Source: Antitrichia curtipendula
Lineage: Eukaryota; Streptophyta; Bryopsida; Hypnales; Leucodontaceae
DNA length: 64,000 bases
Direction: 5' to 3'
NCBI GenBank assembly: GCA_951230915.1
Contig: OX579638.1
Location: forward strand, 23,330,696-23,394,695
Shown: piece after piece, positions 24,897 to 36,759 of the stretch
Layout: each line of letters begins with the position of its first letter
Position numbering within the stretch: the first letter of the stretch is position 1
Translations under genes and position numbers: made by a program
Notes under the pieces: generated by a model
What the model was told of the DNA's origin: nothing
The model's input: the letters and a program-made list of their open reading frames with translations, nothing else
Database searches by the model: none

Positions 24897-27800
24897 ACCC
24901 TCACTCCACTCCCCACTGGCTCCCTAGTTGATCCTCCAAACCCCCTTCAGTTCCCACCAATCCCTAGCTACCACTCCCTAGGCCACCATTTAAACCCGGT
25001 TTCCTCCCTTGTTGGTCTTTGTGAACCCTAACATTCCCTTCTCCTGAACCTTGTCTCCAAACCTCGTCATCTCATCTTTTGTTCACATCCCATCCAACCA
25101 AGTGGGTGATGGAAACTCATCAACCCATCCAAAATGAAGCATGGTGAGTCTAAGGACCCATTTTCAACTACGTGCCCAAGGCTTTTGTAGTCAAATCTCC
25201 TTAACTACATCATAGCTTCATTTTTATACTTTTTTAATTTAAAAAAAATTTACTTTGGCAAGTACTCCACATGATGTTTTAGGTTTACATTGCACAAACT
25301 TTGTAGTTGAGATTTATTACTATACAAATCTCGTCCATGAAGTTTTCCTAGTGTAATGGCAGTTTCAATGAAGCAATTCTTGCTTCCTATTTTTTTCCAC
25401 TATGTTCTAAGCATTAGGTGATCCGAGGGGTGATCATGAAATTTGTGAAGCATATAGCCAACTTCATGCTTTGTAAGAAATTCAAATTGCATAAGATATT
25501 CATAAGTTGGAACATATCATTTGGGATGACCAAAAAAAATGTTGGCACCTGAACACGCCCCTAAAAAGTTTTAACCCTACTTTGATTGTTATAATCTCAT
25601 GAAGTACGCCCTTGTAGAGTCCCATATTTTTTGAAGGGATGTACATAAATGAGTGACAAAAAGAATTCTATAGTTAAATTATTGAAAAAAATTCAAAATT
25701 TTGATCCACTAATCATTTTATTGAGAGAAGTCAATTTCAAGTTGTTTGAGCTTGTAAAGATGATGGTCCTTTACGGGTCAAGTTTCTAGAAAATGTTTGG
25801 TACATAACTTTTTAATATAGCTTCTTAGACATTTACCAACCTCTTCTATGTAATTTCATGCTAAGGTCACAATGGCAATTAGTCTATGGATAAATTATAT
25901 TTATAGAAACAAGGGAGATGTAATGCATGGCATTGATTGCAAGGTTTTTGTATGTTTGATTTGATTATCTAATTTAAATGGCTAAAGTTTGGTCAAATTG
26001 ACAAAATGAAATTTGTAGAATAAACCACTATAGTTTAAAGAATATGATTTACATGGAAAATTGAGTCTATTTTGAATTTCATCAAGGAAAAAACTTAGAG
26101 CATTTCCAAATCAATTAGTGTGTTTGTACTAAATTTCATCATTAGTGTAGCTCACAAGCTTGAATGACAACTCTTAGAAGGTGAATTTCAGTCTTGGAAA
26201 CTCCTATAGAAACAAGTATACCATATGCAAATTTTGATTGTCAATTGGCTTTAATCTCCAATAAAGTTTCTTAGATGAACATGGTTGATAAACATTTGGG
26301 CATGAACTAATTGTAAGTTTGACAAAATTGATGTAAATTAAGGTAAGCACATCTAATTTTGATGATGGTATTAAAACGTCCTTTTTATATTCTCTTGCCT
26401 GCAATGAAATCCATTTGAATATGAGATTTTAGACTCAATTTTAGATATATGCATAATATTATCTTTGAAGATCCATAACTTATGCATATAGTGTCCAAAA
26501 AATTTACGCCATTATAATCTACAACTCTTACAATTGCTAATAAAATTCAACAAAATTTAAGACTGTTAATTAATAAGAATAATATTTATTCAAATGTATT
26601 TTAGACTTTTGGTTCGTGTTTTTTTAGGAGAAGTTTTGTGAATTGTAAATTGATGTAGCCACTCTGGGGGCCTTGTCATACTATTCAACATTGGTTGTAA
26701 AGGTGGCATTTTTTCATTTGTGGGGTGCATAGGAGCATTGTTAGATGGATCAAACTAATTTTCATACTAACTAATTATTCACCTATATTATATAACCATT
26801 TTGGTATAGTAAAAAACAATAGTTCTTTTCGTATTTTTTATTCTTAAAGTAGCTTGATTTTTGAGTAAGAATGCCAAACTTTCTCATAGTAGCTTTTGTT
26901 GATGTGCAACTTCCTCCCCTTTAGCTTAGAGCCAATAAGATACATTGAAGTTGTATGCTTGAGTAGTTTTTGAACTTCTATTTTTTTCCACATTTGAGGC
27001 TAGCCAACCATTCATCATAATTAGTGAAGTTGTGGATTTTCTCAAGAAGCAAGGAGAGGAGGCTACGTTTTGAGAATCTTAAAAATTGGAGAATTTCATT
27101 TTGTTGCTCTGTCTTCATTCTTCCCAAATTTTATCAGGCAAAAAAAGCCGCACATCCAAGTTTTTCTCATGGTTTTCTCGCTTGACATGCTATGCCCCTT
27201 GTGGTAACCAAAGTTCAATCTTTTGTTTCAAATTCCCAACTTGAACGCCCACCAATCCTAATAAGTTCTTGCATTTTCATCTAATGAAAAATTTTGGAGT
27301 TATGTCCAAAGACCTATTGTCGTCTATGCTTTTATTCTAGGTGAATAATTTAAATTACATTATCATTTTATACGTTTCATCCATATCCATAACATCATAT
27401 AACCAAGCAATAGTTCTCCCCATGTTAGGAAGGTATTATACTTTGCTAGATGCATGGGAGGCATTTATCTTAGTTAATTCAAGGGTTGGGGTTGGCTAAA
27501 GAGCCATGATAAGACATTTTTGTTTACTATTGGGGCCCTTTTTCAGTAATGCAAAAGAAACCCTTGCCTCATTAGTAAATAATGTGATGTTCTATAACCC
27601 ATAAACAACGCGGAAGACATTTTATGGCCAATGAATGACAAATAATTTTTCCATATAGGACATAAGTGCAACTATTCATCTTCCAAATTTTGTGTGGAAA
27701 GGGAAGGTATTCTACAATAGTTTCTCTTCCAATGAGTACCTTTTCATTTTCTTAAGTCAACAATTCACACGATCCACAAAAACAAATGATTTCCACGGTG

Positions 27801-28136
27801 ATCAGCTCGTCGTTTAAGGGATAAGGTGGGGCCCCCCAAATGTGCTATTCACCCTAAACCACCATCTTCACTCTATGTACATCTCCAAAACCAATTATGT
27901 ACCTAGGGGGATGAAATTGTTTTCAAAACCATACTTTGTTCCTTCATAACTTTTACATACAAGATCCAAATGTTGCATTCTTTGGTGTGTTAGAACCTTA
28001 GTCTTTTTTCTTGCCAACAAAAGGAAACATGAAATTTTGATAATAATAGTGGTAGTCACAGCTTGTTCACCGTGATGGTGAACAATGAACATTGAAGTGG
28101 TGGCGGCGTAGGGTTGGCTTCCTTTCGACGAAATAT

Positions 28137-28220
28137 TCTTAGCGGAACATTGATTGTTCACTCCCAACATCCACCTCCAGAGGTGGATGTTGGGAGTGAA
28201 CAATCAATGTTTCGCTAAGA
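28137..28220. repeat. Near-perfect palindrome, 41-bp arms with 2-bp spacer
   Basis: Arms 28137-28177 and 28180-28220 are inverse complements with a single mismatch (cggaac versus cgaaac); the spacer is ca. It could form a long cruciform or, if transcribed, a hairpin RNA. Confidence 0.9.
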
Positions 28221-28440
28221 TTATTCCTTTGTTCTCTTAACTTTCAATTACATCCGTCCATCTCGCCATTATCCATCCTCCATTGTTCATTCTCAACATT
28301 TGAACAAAAAGGTGGTCACAGCTTGTTCAATATTCATCACTTCTCATTAGTGGTAGTCACAGATTGTTTACCGTGATGGTGAACAATGAACATTGAAGTG
28401 GTGGCGGCGTAGGGTTGGCTTGCTTTCGACGGAATATTCA

Positions 28441-28518
28441 TAGCGGAACATTGATTGTTCACTCCCAACATCCACCTCCGGAGGTGGATGTTGGGAGTGA
28501 ACAATCAATGTTCCGCTA
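28441..28518. repeat. Perfect 78-bp palindrome without spacer
   Basis: The left arm 28441-28479 starts TAGCGGAACATTGATTGTTC and ends CCACCTCC; the right arm 28480-28518 is its exact reverse complement. It is the unit-2 counterpart of 28137-28220. Confidence 0.95.
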
Positions 28519-28654
28519 AGATTATTCCTTTGTTCTCTTAACTTTCAATTACATCCGTCCATCTCGCCATTATCCATCCTGACTCCATTGTTCATTCTCA
28601 ACATTTGAACAAAAAGGGTGGTCACGGCTTGTTCAATATTCGTCACTTCTCATT

Positions 28655-30600
28655 GGCCCCTCAAAGCACTTTCCATTGTTCATTGTTCACAGTTCACACC
28701 CCACTTGAACATGCCATGACTACCCGTAATAGTGAGTGGGACACAGTATGCAAAAGTGTCGGTTTTGGGGGTACCCACCGTCACCGTAGAAGTACACAAC
28801 TGCATCTTTTTCCAGCTTTCCTGCCCTGCCCCCAAATCAATCGGGACCCTGGCTGGGCCTCCTCCAGTCCAGTCCAGTCCAGTCCCCTGGCGTAGCTCCC
28901 AATGCAACAACCCCGAGCCAAGAAGATTCCGGGGCGATGGTGGGGCTCAAGCCCGCCGCAGCCCAGCTCAGAGCTTCAACCGCTCCTTCCTTCCCAGGCC
29001 AATCCCGCCAGGCAGTCCCTCCGACCTCTCCAAGCGGCCCCCGCCTCCCCTTCCCAAATTCCCAACCGAACCACGAACCAACGACACGGAACGCGTCGCA
29101 CTCACCTGGGAGCCGTGTTTTGACCACGAAAGTGACGAAGCCATCCAAGACCCAACGACTCCACGCGATAAAAAGAAAGTTGTACTGTTGTCATCATCAT
29201 CAAAACAAATCGGGAAACGCCGGGGTAGTGTCAAATTCGTCAAAATTGTCGGCACCTGGTGGCCACTGATTCCCCTGGATTCCCGGATCCTCCTTCGCCC
29301 TCCCACCCACCTGGCCACTGCAACACCACGACGTCACCGGGGAAGCCACCAGCAAGTCAGTCACGCACGCCCAAATCGAAGCCCATGTGCACAGTTTAGC
29401 TCTTCTAAACTTAGTCCTCTTCAATCTTCATCCATCTTGAGAACGGCGTGCGTTTCCCAAATCGCACTTGCGAAGTCGGTTCGTCGAAGTCTTCAGGTGC
29501 CTTCCTTAGCTTGGCTTGGCTTGGCTTGGCTTGGCTCCTTCACGGCCTGCTTGGAAGATTTCTCCATCTGCACGTAGATTAGAGGTAGTTGCTAGCGCTC
29601 TTCGTTGAATCTCGTTCAGCCATTGGGGGAGCGAGCAGCTTGGAATTCGTGTAGGGGAGGTGATTGGATCGGCGTGGAATTGGAGATCCCTGGTCCAGTC
29701 AGTGGGGACGGACGGTGTTTCGGGGATATACACTGGATTCCTCTCTGGGTGGTCTGTTTGACGATTTCCACGGTCCCGGTGATTTTCTAGGTGTGTGTGT
29801 GGGCACGCCCTGATCTGAAAACGGACTCGGTCGTCACCGTTCTCCGGGTTCGTTCTTGGAAGTTCCGCTGGGCTGGCTTCCTTCTTGTGTTTGATATTCC
29901 AAAAATCCTTCTCGTGTTGCGCGTGAGCCACAACTTGTAGTTGGAGCAAGTATTTGGAGCTTCGAACGAGGAGCAGTGATGGGGTGGGGTAGTACACTAG
30001 CTCCATGGTGTGACCATCTTTGATCTAAATCTGATTTGTGGACCTGCGGGGGTGATCGTTTTTTTTGTGTTTAGGACTTTTCTGAAATTCGGCGCATGGA
30101 GCTCCCGTCAGTCTGGATTTGACGGATACTGGAGAAGCGAGGATTGAGCGTGCGCTCACTGATATCGACTTCTTCTTTTTGTCTTTCGCTAGCGACTGCT
30201 TCCAGGTGATGAATCTTCTCCCGAAGTTCAACTTTAATCATACTTTCTACAATCCCTGTAGAAGATTCCCGTTTACAACAGGGAGAGTTTCCGGAATTCA
30301 GTAACCTCCAGTAGTGCCCACGTTCCAGAAATTTCGGTTTGTAATATGGCGCACTATTTCGCATGATCGTTCTTTGCCGAATTACCGGATCTAGCCAGTT
30401 CAGCCGCGCCATGTTGCGAGCGAGCGAGCGCTACAGATGGAACAGTAACGAACTGCCGGCGCAATTCTCAGACGTGTTTTTCTATTTCTCGTGGCTACAA
30501 TTTTTCTCCCATTTGTTTACTATTTTCGCTACTTTGACCAATTTTAGGGCGACTCATCCACCTCAGATGGTGAATTCCTCTGATTTGTTCTATTAGTGAG
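28655..30600. other. GC-rich island, candidate promoter/5' UTR of an unidentified transcript
   Basis: Composition changes sharply from A/T-rich to C/G-rich with many CpG steps. It includes a (gtcca)4 run at about 28866-28884 and a (cttgg)5-6 run at about 29510-29537. Long open frames exist on both strands (for example 281 codons from 28732), but they are Pro/Ser/Arg-rich and overlap other open frames, as expected from composition. It could be the promoter and an untranslated leader exon of the fucosyltransferase 2 kb downstream, or a separate non-coding transcript. Confidence 0.35.
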
Positions 30601-30943
30601 GGGGAAATTAGTGCACCTACGAAACTAGTGTCACCCCAAAATTTCATTTCAATATAGAAAACAATTCAAAATAGTTGATAGATGATTTTGGGTAAATTAG
30701 CACTATTACAACAAATCAGTTGATGCACGCACTGGAAGGGATAAACTTAGGTCAAGGGACGACAAGAATTCATGCCGTGGTCTTGTCGAATACGTCCGGT
30801 TCGGTTTGCAGTATCATCTGGCAAAAGAGTGTGTCCAGCCTGGTGGGTTGAGCTCCTGTACCCTCAATAATTCATTTTACCAGCTCCTCAACGCCATTTC
30901 TGTCTTGTCATATTCAAGTCTCTCATCATCACTCACTTGGGTA

Positions 30944-31100
30944 TCTCTTCCCAAAGATAGATTATCGAGGGTCACCCCAATATTGATAATATATATATTT
31001 GTTTATATTATTTGAAATAGAGCATCTCTTCCCAAAGATAGATAATCTAGCCTGGTCACTCCGATGTTGATAATATATTACGGTAGTTTACATGATTTGA
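30944..31100 (+). repeat. Imperfect tandem duplication, period about 79 bp
   Basis: tctcttcccaaagatagat followed by tat/aatc, ag..t.cacccc/cactcc, a.ttgataatata and atttgaaatagag occurs twice, starting near 30944 and 31023. Confidence 0.7.
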
Positions 31101-31235
31101 AATAGAGTGGATATATTATTTCATTCCGTATAACAGTTGTGCTAGAGATACTGTTGGCGAGAAAATGCCCGAGCATGGATTGGCAAACCCGAGTGTTGAT
31201 GTGAAGTTTGAATTAGTGCAGTACCACGACGCGAG

Positions 31236-31466
31236 GTTGACTACAGTAGTAAATGTTTCTTTTCTTAATAGGGAACTTTAAAACCCGTAACCTTTATGGT
31301 CAACGTGAAACGTCTGAAGAGGCTATGAGTACCTGTTCGTCTCTAGATATTAAAACAATAGTTTAATTCCCTTCCAACTCTTAATGAATATCTAAGGGAA
31401 CCTGTCCACACCTACGTTAAACGCTAGATTCACTATTAAAGAAAAGAAACTTTACTACTGTTCAAC
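31236..31466. mobile_element. Foldback/MITE-like element with ~30-bp inverted ends
   Basis: The left end runs GTTGACTACAGTAGTAAATG then TTTCTTTTCTTAATAG; the inverse of the right end runs GTTGAACAGTAGTAAAG then TTTCTTTTCTTTAATAG. Only small indels separate them. The interior is non-coding. No target duplication was identified, so the class is open. Confidence 0.55.
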
Positions 31467-31566
31467 TGTCTCAGTTTTGGTTGTGTCTTGTTCGCAGTGG
31501 AAAGCGAATTGTAGATTCACTTGGCATATATTATTTTGTCACTGTATGAATAATTCTAGGGTTGAT

Positions 31567-32030
31567 TTTACACCCAGAATTGACTTCAAAATGTCTAGAT
31601 TCATGCACGACGTAGCTGCCAGGTTTCAATGCAATGTATTTTCTCACAAAAACTCTGATTGTCGGTGTAAATTTGAAAGTTTATCTCAAATGTTAAGGAA
31701 TCTTTGTAACAACTTGAACTAATTATGAAAATCATGTATCCTGCAGCTGACGTGAACTTCTAATTTGACGTTTAAATGCCTAGATTTATGCACAACATAG
31801 CTGGCAGGTTTCACTGCAATGTATTCTCTGCCCAAAACTCCGAGTACCACTATAAACCTGAAATTTTATCACAACTGTTCAGGAATCTTTCTAGCAACTT
31901 GAGCTAATTGTGATAATCACATATGGGACCACTGCCTCGCACCTTACGTCAACTCTAAATTGACTTCAAAATGTCTACATTTATGCACAACAAAGCTGAC
32001 AGGTTTACTGCAATGTTCACTCTGACAGGA
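31567..32030 (+). repeat. Three diverged tandem repeats, period 185-195 bp, upstream of the fucosyltransferase
   Basis: Anchor words aaaatgtctagattcatgca (31588), atgcctagatttatgcaca (31776) and atgtctacatttatgcaca (31971) begin equivalent stretches that continue acg/aca-tagctg.caggttt and ctgcaatgt. The middle parts (aaaactc.ga...gta.aaa..tgaaa.tttatc) and ends (aggaatctt..agcaacttga.ctaattgtgaaaatca) also align between copies 1 and 2. Confidence 0.7.
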
Positions 32031-32116
32031 CGAGGCAACCTCACCAAGGAACGAGAGTCACAGATCTGATCTAGCAACAAGGCCTAGCATGAAGAATACT
32101 CCGTGGAATCCCTGGA

Positions 32117-34337
32117 ATGCACAACCATGAGCCAAACTCGTGTCAGGAAAGAACATTCCAATCCCGGCCTCTTGGCCCTCTTCTCAACCAGAAAATTAAA
32201 ATGCGGAATATCAAGTATAGCATCCCGAGCCCCAGATCCCGAGCCTCCCCAACCCAAAAGAGCTTGCTATCCAAGCTCCTCATCTTCTTCATCACTCTCG
32301 CCCTTTTCACAATTGCAGTCCGCCTGGTATCACCCTCAACACCGAAGCACTCAAGTCATTCCCCTGACGAAGATCCGATCAACCATTACGACCATGCTGC
32401 CCCTGAAGTTCAGCGTCTACAACACCCCAATCCCACAACTCTCCCCGTCCCTTCCTCCGTCCCTGCGCTTCTTCGGAAACTGAAAGCCAAGACGTTGATT
32501 GCGAGTAAAGGGAACAGAACCCGAACCCTGTTCACAGAAGAGAGGCGATCCGCCTGGCGTGCTTCCCACCCGTGTCGAAGCCGACTGGAGATTCGGGATC
32601 TGTACTCGTTGAGAAAAGTGACGAAGGATGTGGGGGAGAATGTGGATTGGGGGAGAGTTTATGAGGCGTATGAGGAGCTTCACAGGACGTGTGTGATGCA
32701 GATGGGGAATGTGACGGAGTTTTTCTTGGGGAGGAAGAGGATTGAGGGGTGTCAGTTTGTGGTGGCGGGGGTGGAGCCAGGGGCGGGGTTGGGGAATAAG
32801 GTGTTGTCGGTGGTGTCGGCGATGGTGTATGCGGTGGTGACGCAGAGGGTGCTGATGGTGCCGGCGGCGACGGCGGTGCCGGGGGTATTTTGTGAGCCCT
32901 TTGAAGGGTCTTCCTGGGAAATCGATCCTGATGAGGTAAAGACTTTAAACATCTTTGAATTTCAATGGTTTGGTCAAGATCATTGCGTCCTATTCAAAGG
33001 TTCAAAACAGTGTGTCCAGTAACTAACAATGATCAAAGTCATCAAATCCAAATTGAAGATGAGGAGATGAAGATGCGGGGGTCTTATGGTCGAGAATTGG
33101 GAGGCCTCCTCATCTGAAGCATCTCGGGCCTCGAAATGTCAAATTGCGTTTCCCAAATTGTTTTCATTCCGGAGCTCTCAAGTTTCAAGCATAGTTTCAA
33201 GCATGGGATCCTAATAATTTTTTACATTTTCTACAGGTATGGTCAGAAGGCAAGAGGCGCGGCGATTTATGGATATCGATGGAAGAGATGTACCGGAGAG
33301 TCGACACCCGAGGCTCGCACAGCAACGGCACTTCCCCCGCCATGGTATCCCCGATTTACGCAAGCCAAACGACAGAACGTTGGGATTTCCAGCCGCAGCC
33401 CCGCTTCTTCTGCGACACGGAGCAAGCGCAGTACACCCAAGTCGACTGGATCGGCTTCCGCAACAATTTATACTACGTCCCGAAGCTCTTCGCGGTTACC
33501 ACCTTCCGCCCCTTACTGGAGTCCCTCTTCCCCGACCACAACGTCCTCACCCACGTCCTCCGCACGCTCATGCTCCCCTGTGACGCCGTCTGGGGCCGCG
33601 TGAAGCAAGTACACGACGCGCACTTCCGTCACGCCGATCGCCGCGTGGGCGTGCAATTGCGATACTTCCATGGCCGGGAGGATTTCTTCGCAACGCATGA
33701 GGAGAATGAGGAGCATGTGAAGCAATGTCTGGTGCAGAATCGCTTCCTCCCAAACCCTAATGGCTCCCCTGATGTAACCCCCCCGTCTGTCGCGATCTCC
33801 CCGTTGCAGCCCATGAACGTGACCACCGTGCTGGTGACTTCTCTCTACCAAGGCTTGCTGGATCGCCTCACGAAAGACTTTGTGCGAACTTCACTGGAAT
33901 CAGGTGACGCGGTTGGAATTCTGCAGCTCACACACGAAGGCGACCAGTACTTCGGCGTGGAAGTCGACAGGCAAGCGTTGGTAGAAATCTTAAGCTTGAG
34001 CCTGACCGATCACTTGATTCTCACGCCACTGTCGACGTTCGGCGCGCTCGCGCAAGGCTACGGAAGCTTGACGCCCTGGTACATTGATCGCCGCAAAGAG
34101 ACTGACACACCGTGTGTGCGCGCGCTCTCGTTGGAGCCTTGTTACCAAATCCCTGCTTCGACGCAATTCCTCTGCCCGCACGATGTTGATCTGAACGGCA
34201 ACTTCATGGTTGATGAGGTGGGATACATCTCGGACTGCCATTCTGTGGAGGATCCGCTCTTCAAAGTCAATAGCGCGGGGCTCGGGATCCAGCTCCTCGT
34301 CGAAGCGCGCGGGAAACATGAAGACGACTTGGGTTAG
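32117..34337 (+). CDS. GT37-family fucosyltransferase (xyloglucan/arabinogalactan type), Golgi type II membrane protein
   Basis: Two exons, 32117-32935 and 33237-34337, join in phase 0 (GAG|gtaaag ... ctacag|GTATGG). From the first Met the product is 639 residues; an in-frame Met at 32201 would give 611 and a tail length more usual for Golgi transferases. A single membrane anchor (LLSKLLIFFITLALFTIAVR) lies near residues 47-67, followed by a Pro/Ser stem. Family features: CRSRLEIRDLY, YEELHRTC, GAGLGNKVLSVVSAMVYAV, FCEPFEGSSW, FFCDTEQAQYTQVDW, the donor-site motif VGVQLRYFHGRED, LSTFGALAQGYGSLTPW and CVRALSLEPCYQIP. These match plant FUT1-like enzymes that move fucose from GDP-fucose to wall polysaccharides. 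Plant FUT1-type proteins are about 560 residues, so this one has a longer N-terminal part. Coding GC is high against AT-rich surroundings. The acceptor substrate cannot be read from sequence. Confidence 0.88.
32766..32794 (+). other. Potential G-quadruplex in the fucosyltransferase coding strand
   Basis: Four G runs (ggggg, gggg, gggg, gggg) separated by 8, 1 and 2 bases. They lie in a stretch, about 32620-32890, where third codon positions are nearly all G. Confidence 0.6.
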
Positions 34338-34358
34338 GGTTAGGGTTTAGGGTTTAAG
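34331..34358 (+). repeat. Short interstitial telomere-like repeats at the fucosyltransferase stop codon
   Basis: gggttagggttagggtttagggtttaag: two TTAGGG-type and two plant TTTAGGG-type units. The stop codon TAG (34335-34337) lies within the first unit. Confidence 0.85.
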
Positions 34359-35864
34359 CCCATTTGGAACCCCGCTCCTCATGGTAGTTCTTGTTGAATT
34401 TACAGACGAAAAGAGGAGGGAAGGGATAGTTCTCTCTAGTTTTTTTTGCAGCATAGATGGAACCCCAAAATTTAGATTGGAGAGACCGGCAGACTGGAAG
34501 AACTGAGAGCATACACATGTTTATACGTCAATTGGATTGGATTTGAGTAGAGAAATTCCTGTACTATAAGAGTGTATAACACTCAAGGATTAATGAGGAG
34601 GCTCTTTCTTAATTTGCATACTTGTCATTTGACGGATAGCATCCACATGATATCCTTGTTTGTAGAATGTCAATTTTGTATCGAGAATTGGAGGTCTCTC
34701 TACTCTGTCAATGCTTGGTTGGTTGCTCTAGTTGCTACTCAAAGCACATTTCCATTAGAGCATCAGAGTTCTCAAGTGATGAACCAATCACCATGTTTCC
34801 ATTGCAAAGGGATAGATCCAGGGCCTCCAACCTTTACCCCAAAATTTTAGCAATTACAAACTTAGAGGGCTTTGAGCATCAACTAGAGCCCATCATTTTT
34901 AGAAAGAAAACAAAATTTACAAGCTAGAGTGCATGTGCGCCCTCAGGAGTGGATTATGTGTTTTGATTTAAAGTAGACAAATGGTAACAAGACAAATGGT
35001 AGCCCATAAAGTAAAGAGCCCCTCATTAATCTGCCCAGCAAATCCAAAGAATCCTCTAGACTACATTTGTTTCAATGGAAAGTTGAAGGGCGAGCTAGAG
35101 GTCTAATGGCCCCCTCCAATTGCTGGTCCTTGGGGAAGTAATGAAAATTGGTCATAAATCCTACTTAGCCATATCATTCTTTAGGAACTAGCATCCTAGA
35201 TTCCTTTATTGAATGTGAGAAAGAATCTTATCATCCAAGGCAAAGCCATTCTTTCACTTTTAAAAGAAGAATCATTGATGCAATCATTGTTTGGGGATAA
35301 ATATTGTCAAATCTCTACAAATATTTTGGTTTAAGTATAAGACGTGGATACATAGAAGTATTTGAAAAAAATTGTTGTATTTTAGTTTATAACTTCTCAT
35401 TGGCCTACATTGAACACATTCAAACAAAAAAAAAAGACTCTAGATTGAATTTAAACTTTGTTTAACTTTGGGATTGTTGGAAATGACAGTAGTCTATAGT
35501 TGTATACAATCAAGTTAGTCCCACTTTGCATTTCTTTGTCCAAACAAAAGGCTAAAGGACTAGTAAAGTCAATTGGGATTATTAAGCCAAAATTTATAGC
35601 CTTTTTTATAAATCTTGTTGTAAATCACTATAGTTGTATTTATTGAAGTTATTGAAATAATAAAAATGTTATGCAAAATTTGCAAGACTACAATCTTAAC
35701 TTGAAAATGCACCAAACTTTTTTCAAATATGGTCTATGTTGAAAGTTGCCCTTACAAGGCATGATTGTTATTGGATGTGCTCTTGGTAAAAAGATTAGTG
35801 TGCCCTATGTCGTTGCCTCAGTCAAACTAAAAGTAAAAATAATTTTCTAATTCGTTAAAACTTT

Positions 35865-36700
35865 GAAATTCAATAACTTTCACTTTGTAGTGCAAGGCGT
35901 TGCATTCTTAGTACAAATAGAAATCTTTGTGCACAAAGGAGTGCAAGGGCATTTTTTTGTGGTGTAAATTATGGTTTTTGGACCTACCATGTGTAAATTA
36001 TGGTTTTTCCAAAATTAAAGATAATTTAATTTAATTTTTTTAACTTGAAAAATATCTATAACTTTCACACCGTAGATCCAAATGCTAAGAAAATTGGCAC
36101 AAATTGAAAGCTTTATGTATGAAGGAGTGCAAGGGCTTACCTTCATGGCTTTTGGACATGCAACATAAAAGTTATGATTATTCAAAATTAAAGATAATTT
36201 AAATCATTTTCCAGATTTATTAAATTGAAATTCAACAACTTCACACCGTAGGTCCAAACGCTACAAAGCAAAGCCCGTACACCCTTCCTCCTAAAGAGCT
36301 TTCCAATAATACCTAGAATGCAATTGGGGGACACTTAGGCCAAAAGATCTCACCACAAAAAAATAAAAAAAATAAAAAAATAAAAAAAAAATAGTCTAAC
36401 TTAGGTTAAATTCAAAAATTCAAAAACAATTGAAAAATCCATAACTTTCACATCATATATCCAAATACCACAAAGCAAAGTCCAAGCATCCTTCTCTACA
36501 AAGAACTTTCTTATAGAACTAAGAATGTGATTGAGGGAGGCATGGTCCAAAAGATCCATAATTTAGGATAATTTAAGATTAAAAAATAACTCAAAAATCC
36601 ATAATTTTCCCATTGTACATGTAAATGCAACAAAACAAAGTATGTGCACCCCTCCTTGCCAAGTATGAAGAACACAACCGAAGAACACACGGTTGAGGAG
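35865..36700 (+). repeat. Diverged tandem array, five units of about 165-205 bp
   Basis: The phrase (cc)ataactttcacaccgtagatccaaatgc, or a close variant, starts units near 35870, 36057, 36231, 36440 and 36598. It is followed by .acaaag/gaaagc, ..g.gcac(cc)cttcctcc and, in some units, ggccaaaagatc. Units are far from identical. No coding capacity. Confidence 0.65.
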
Positions 36701-36759
36701 ATCTCAATGTAACAAACAAACAAACAAAAACAAAAACAAAACATAAAAAATAACATAAC

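Larger units (their letters stand above)
22366..28040. other. AT-rich spacer
   Basis: No recognisable coding region. It holds the hairpin cluster at 23631-23887, a C/A homopolymer pair and a MITE, listed separately. The part 24900-25130 is locally richer in C (many ccctcc/ccaccc words) but shows no protein signal. Confidence 0.5.
28048..28654. repeat. Tandem duplication of a 301-bp unit
   Basis: Unit 1 (28048-28348) and unit 2 (from 28349) both begin agtggtagtcaca and run through the same order: accgtgatggtgaacaatga, ggcggcgtagggttggct, the palindrome, gattattcctttgttctctt, tccgtccatctcgccattat, caacatttgaacaaaaagg. They differ at only a few bases and small indels, so the duplication is young. 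No protein is evident. Confidence 0.85.

Noticed and set aside
28732..29577. 281-codon open frame in the GC-rich island
   Set aside because: Pro/Ser/Arg-rich, overlapped by open frames on the other strand and in other frames, no recognisable domain; open because of high GC.
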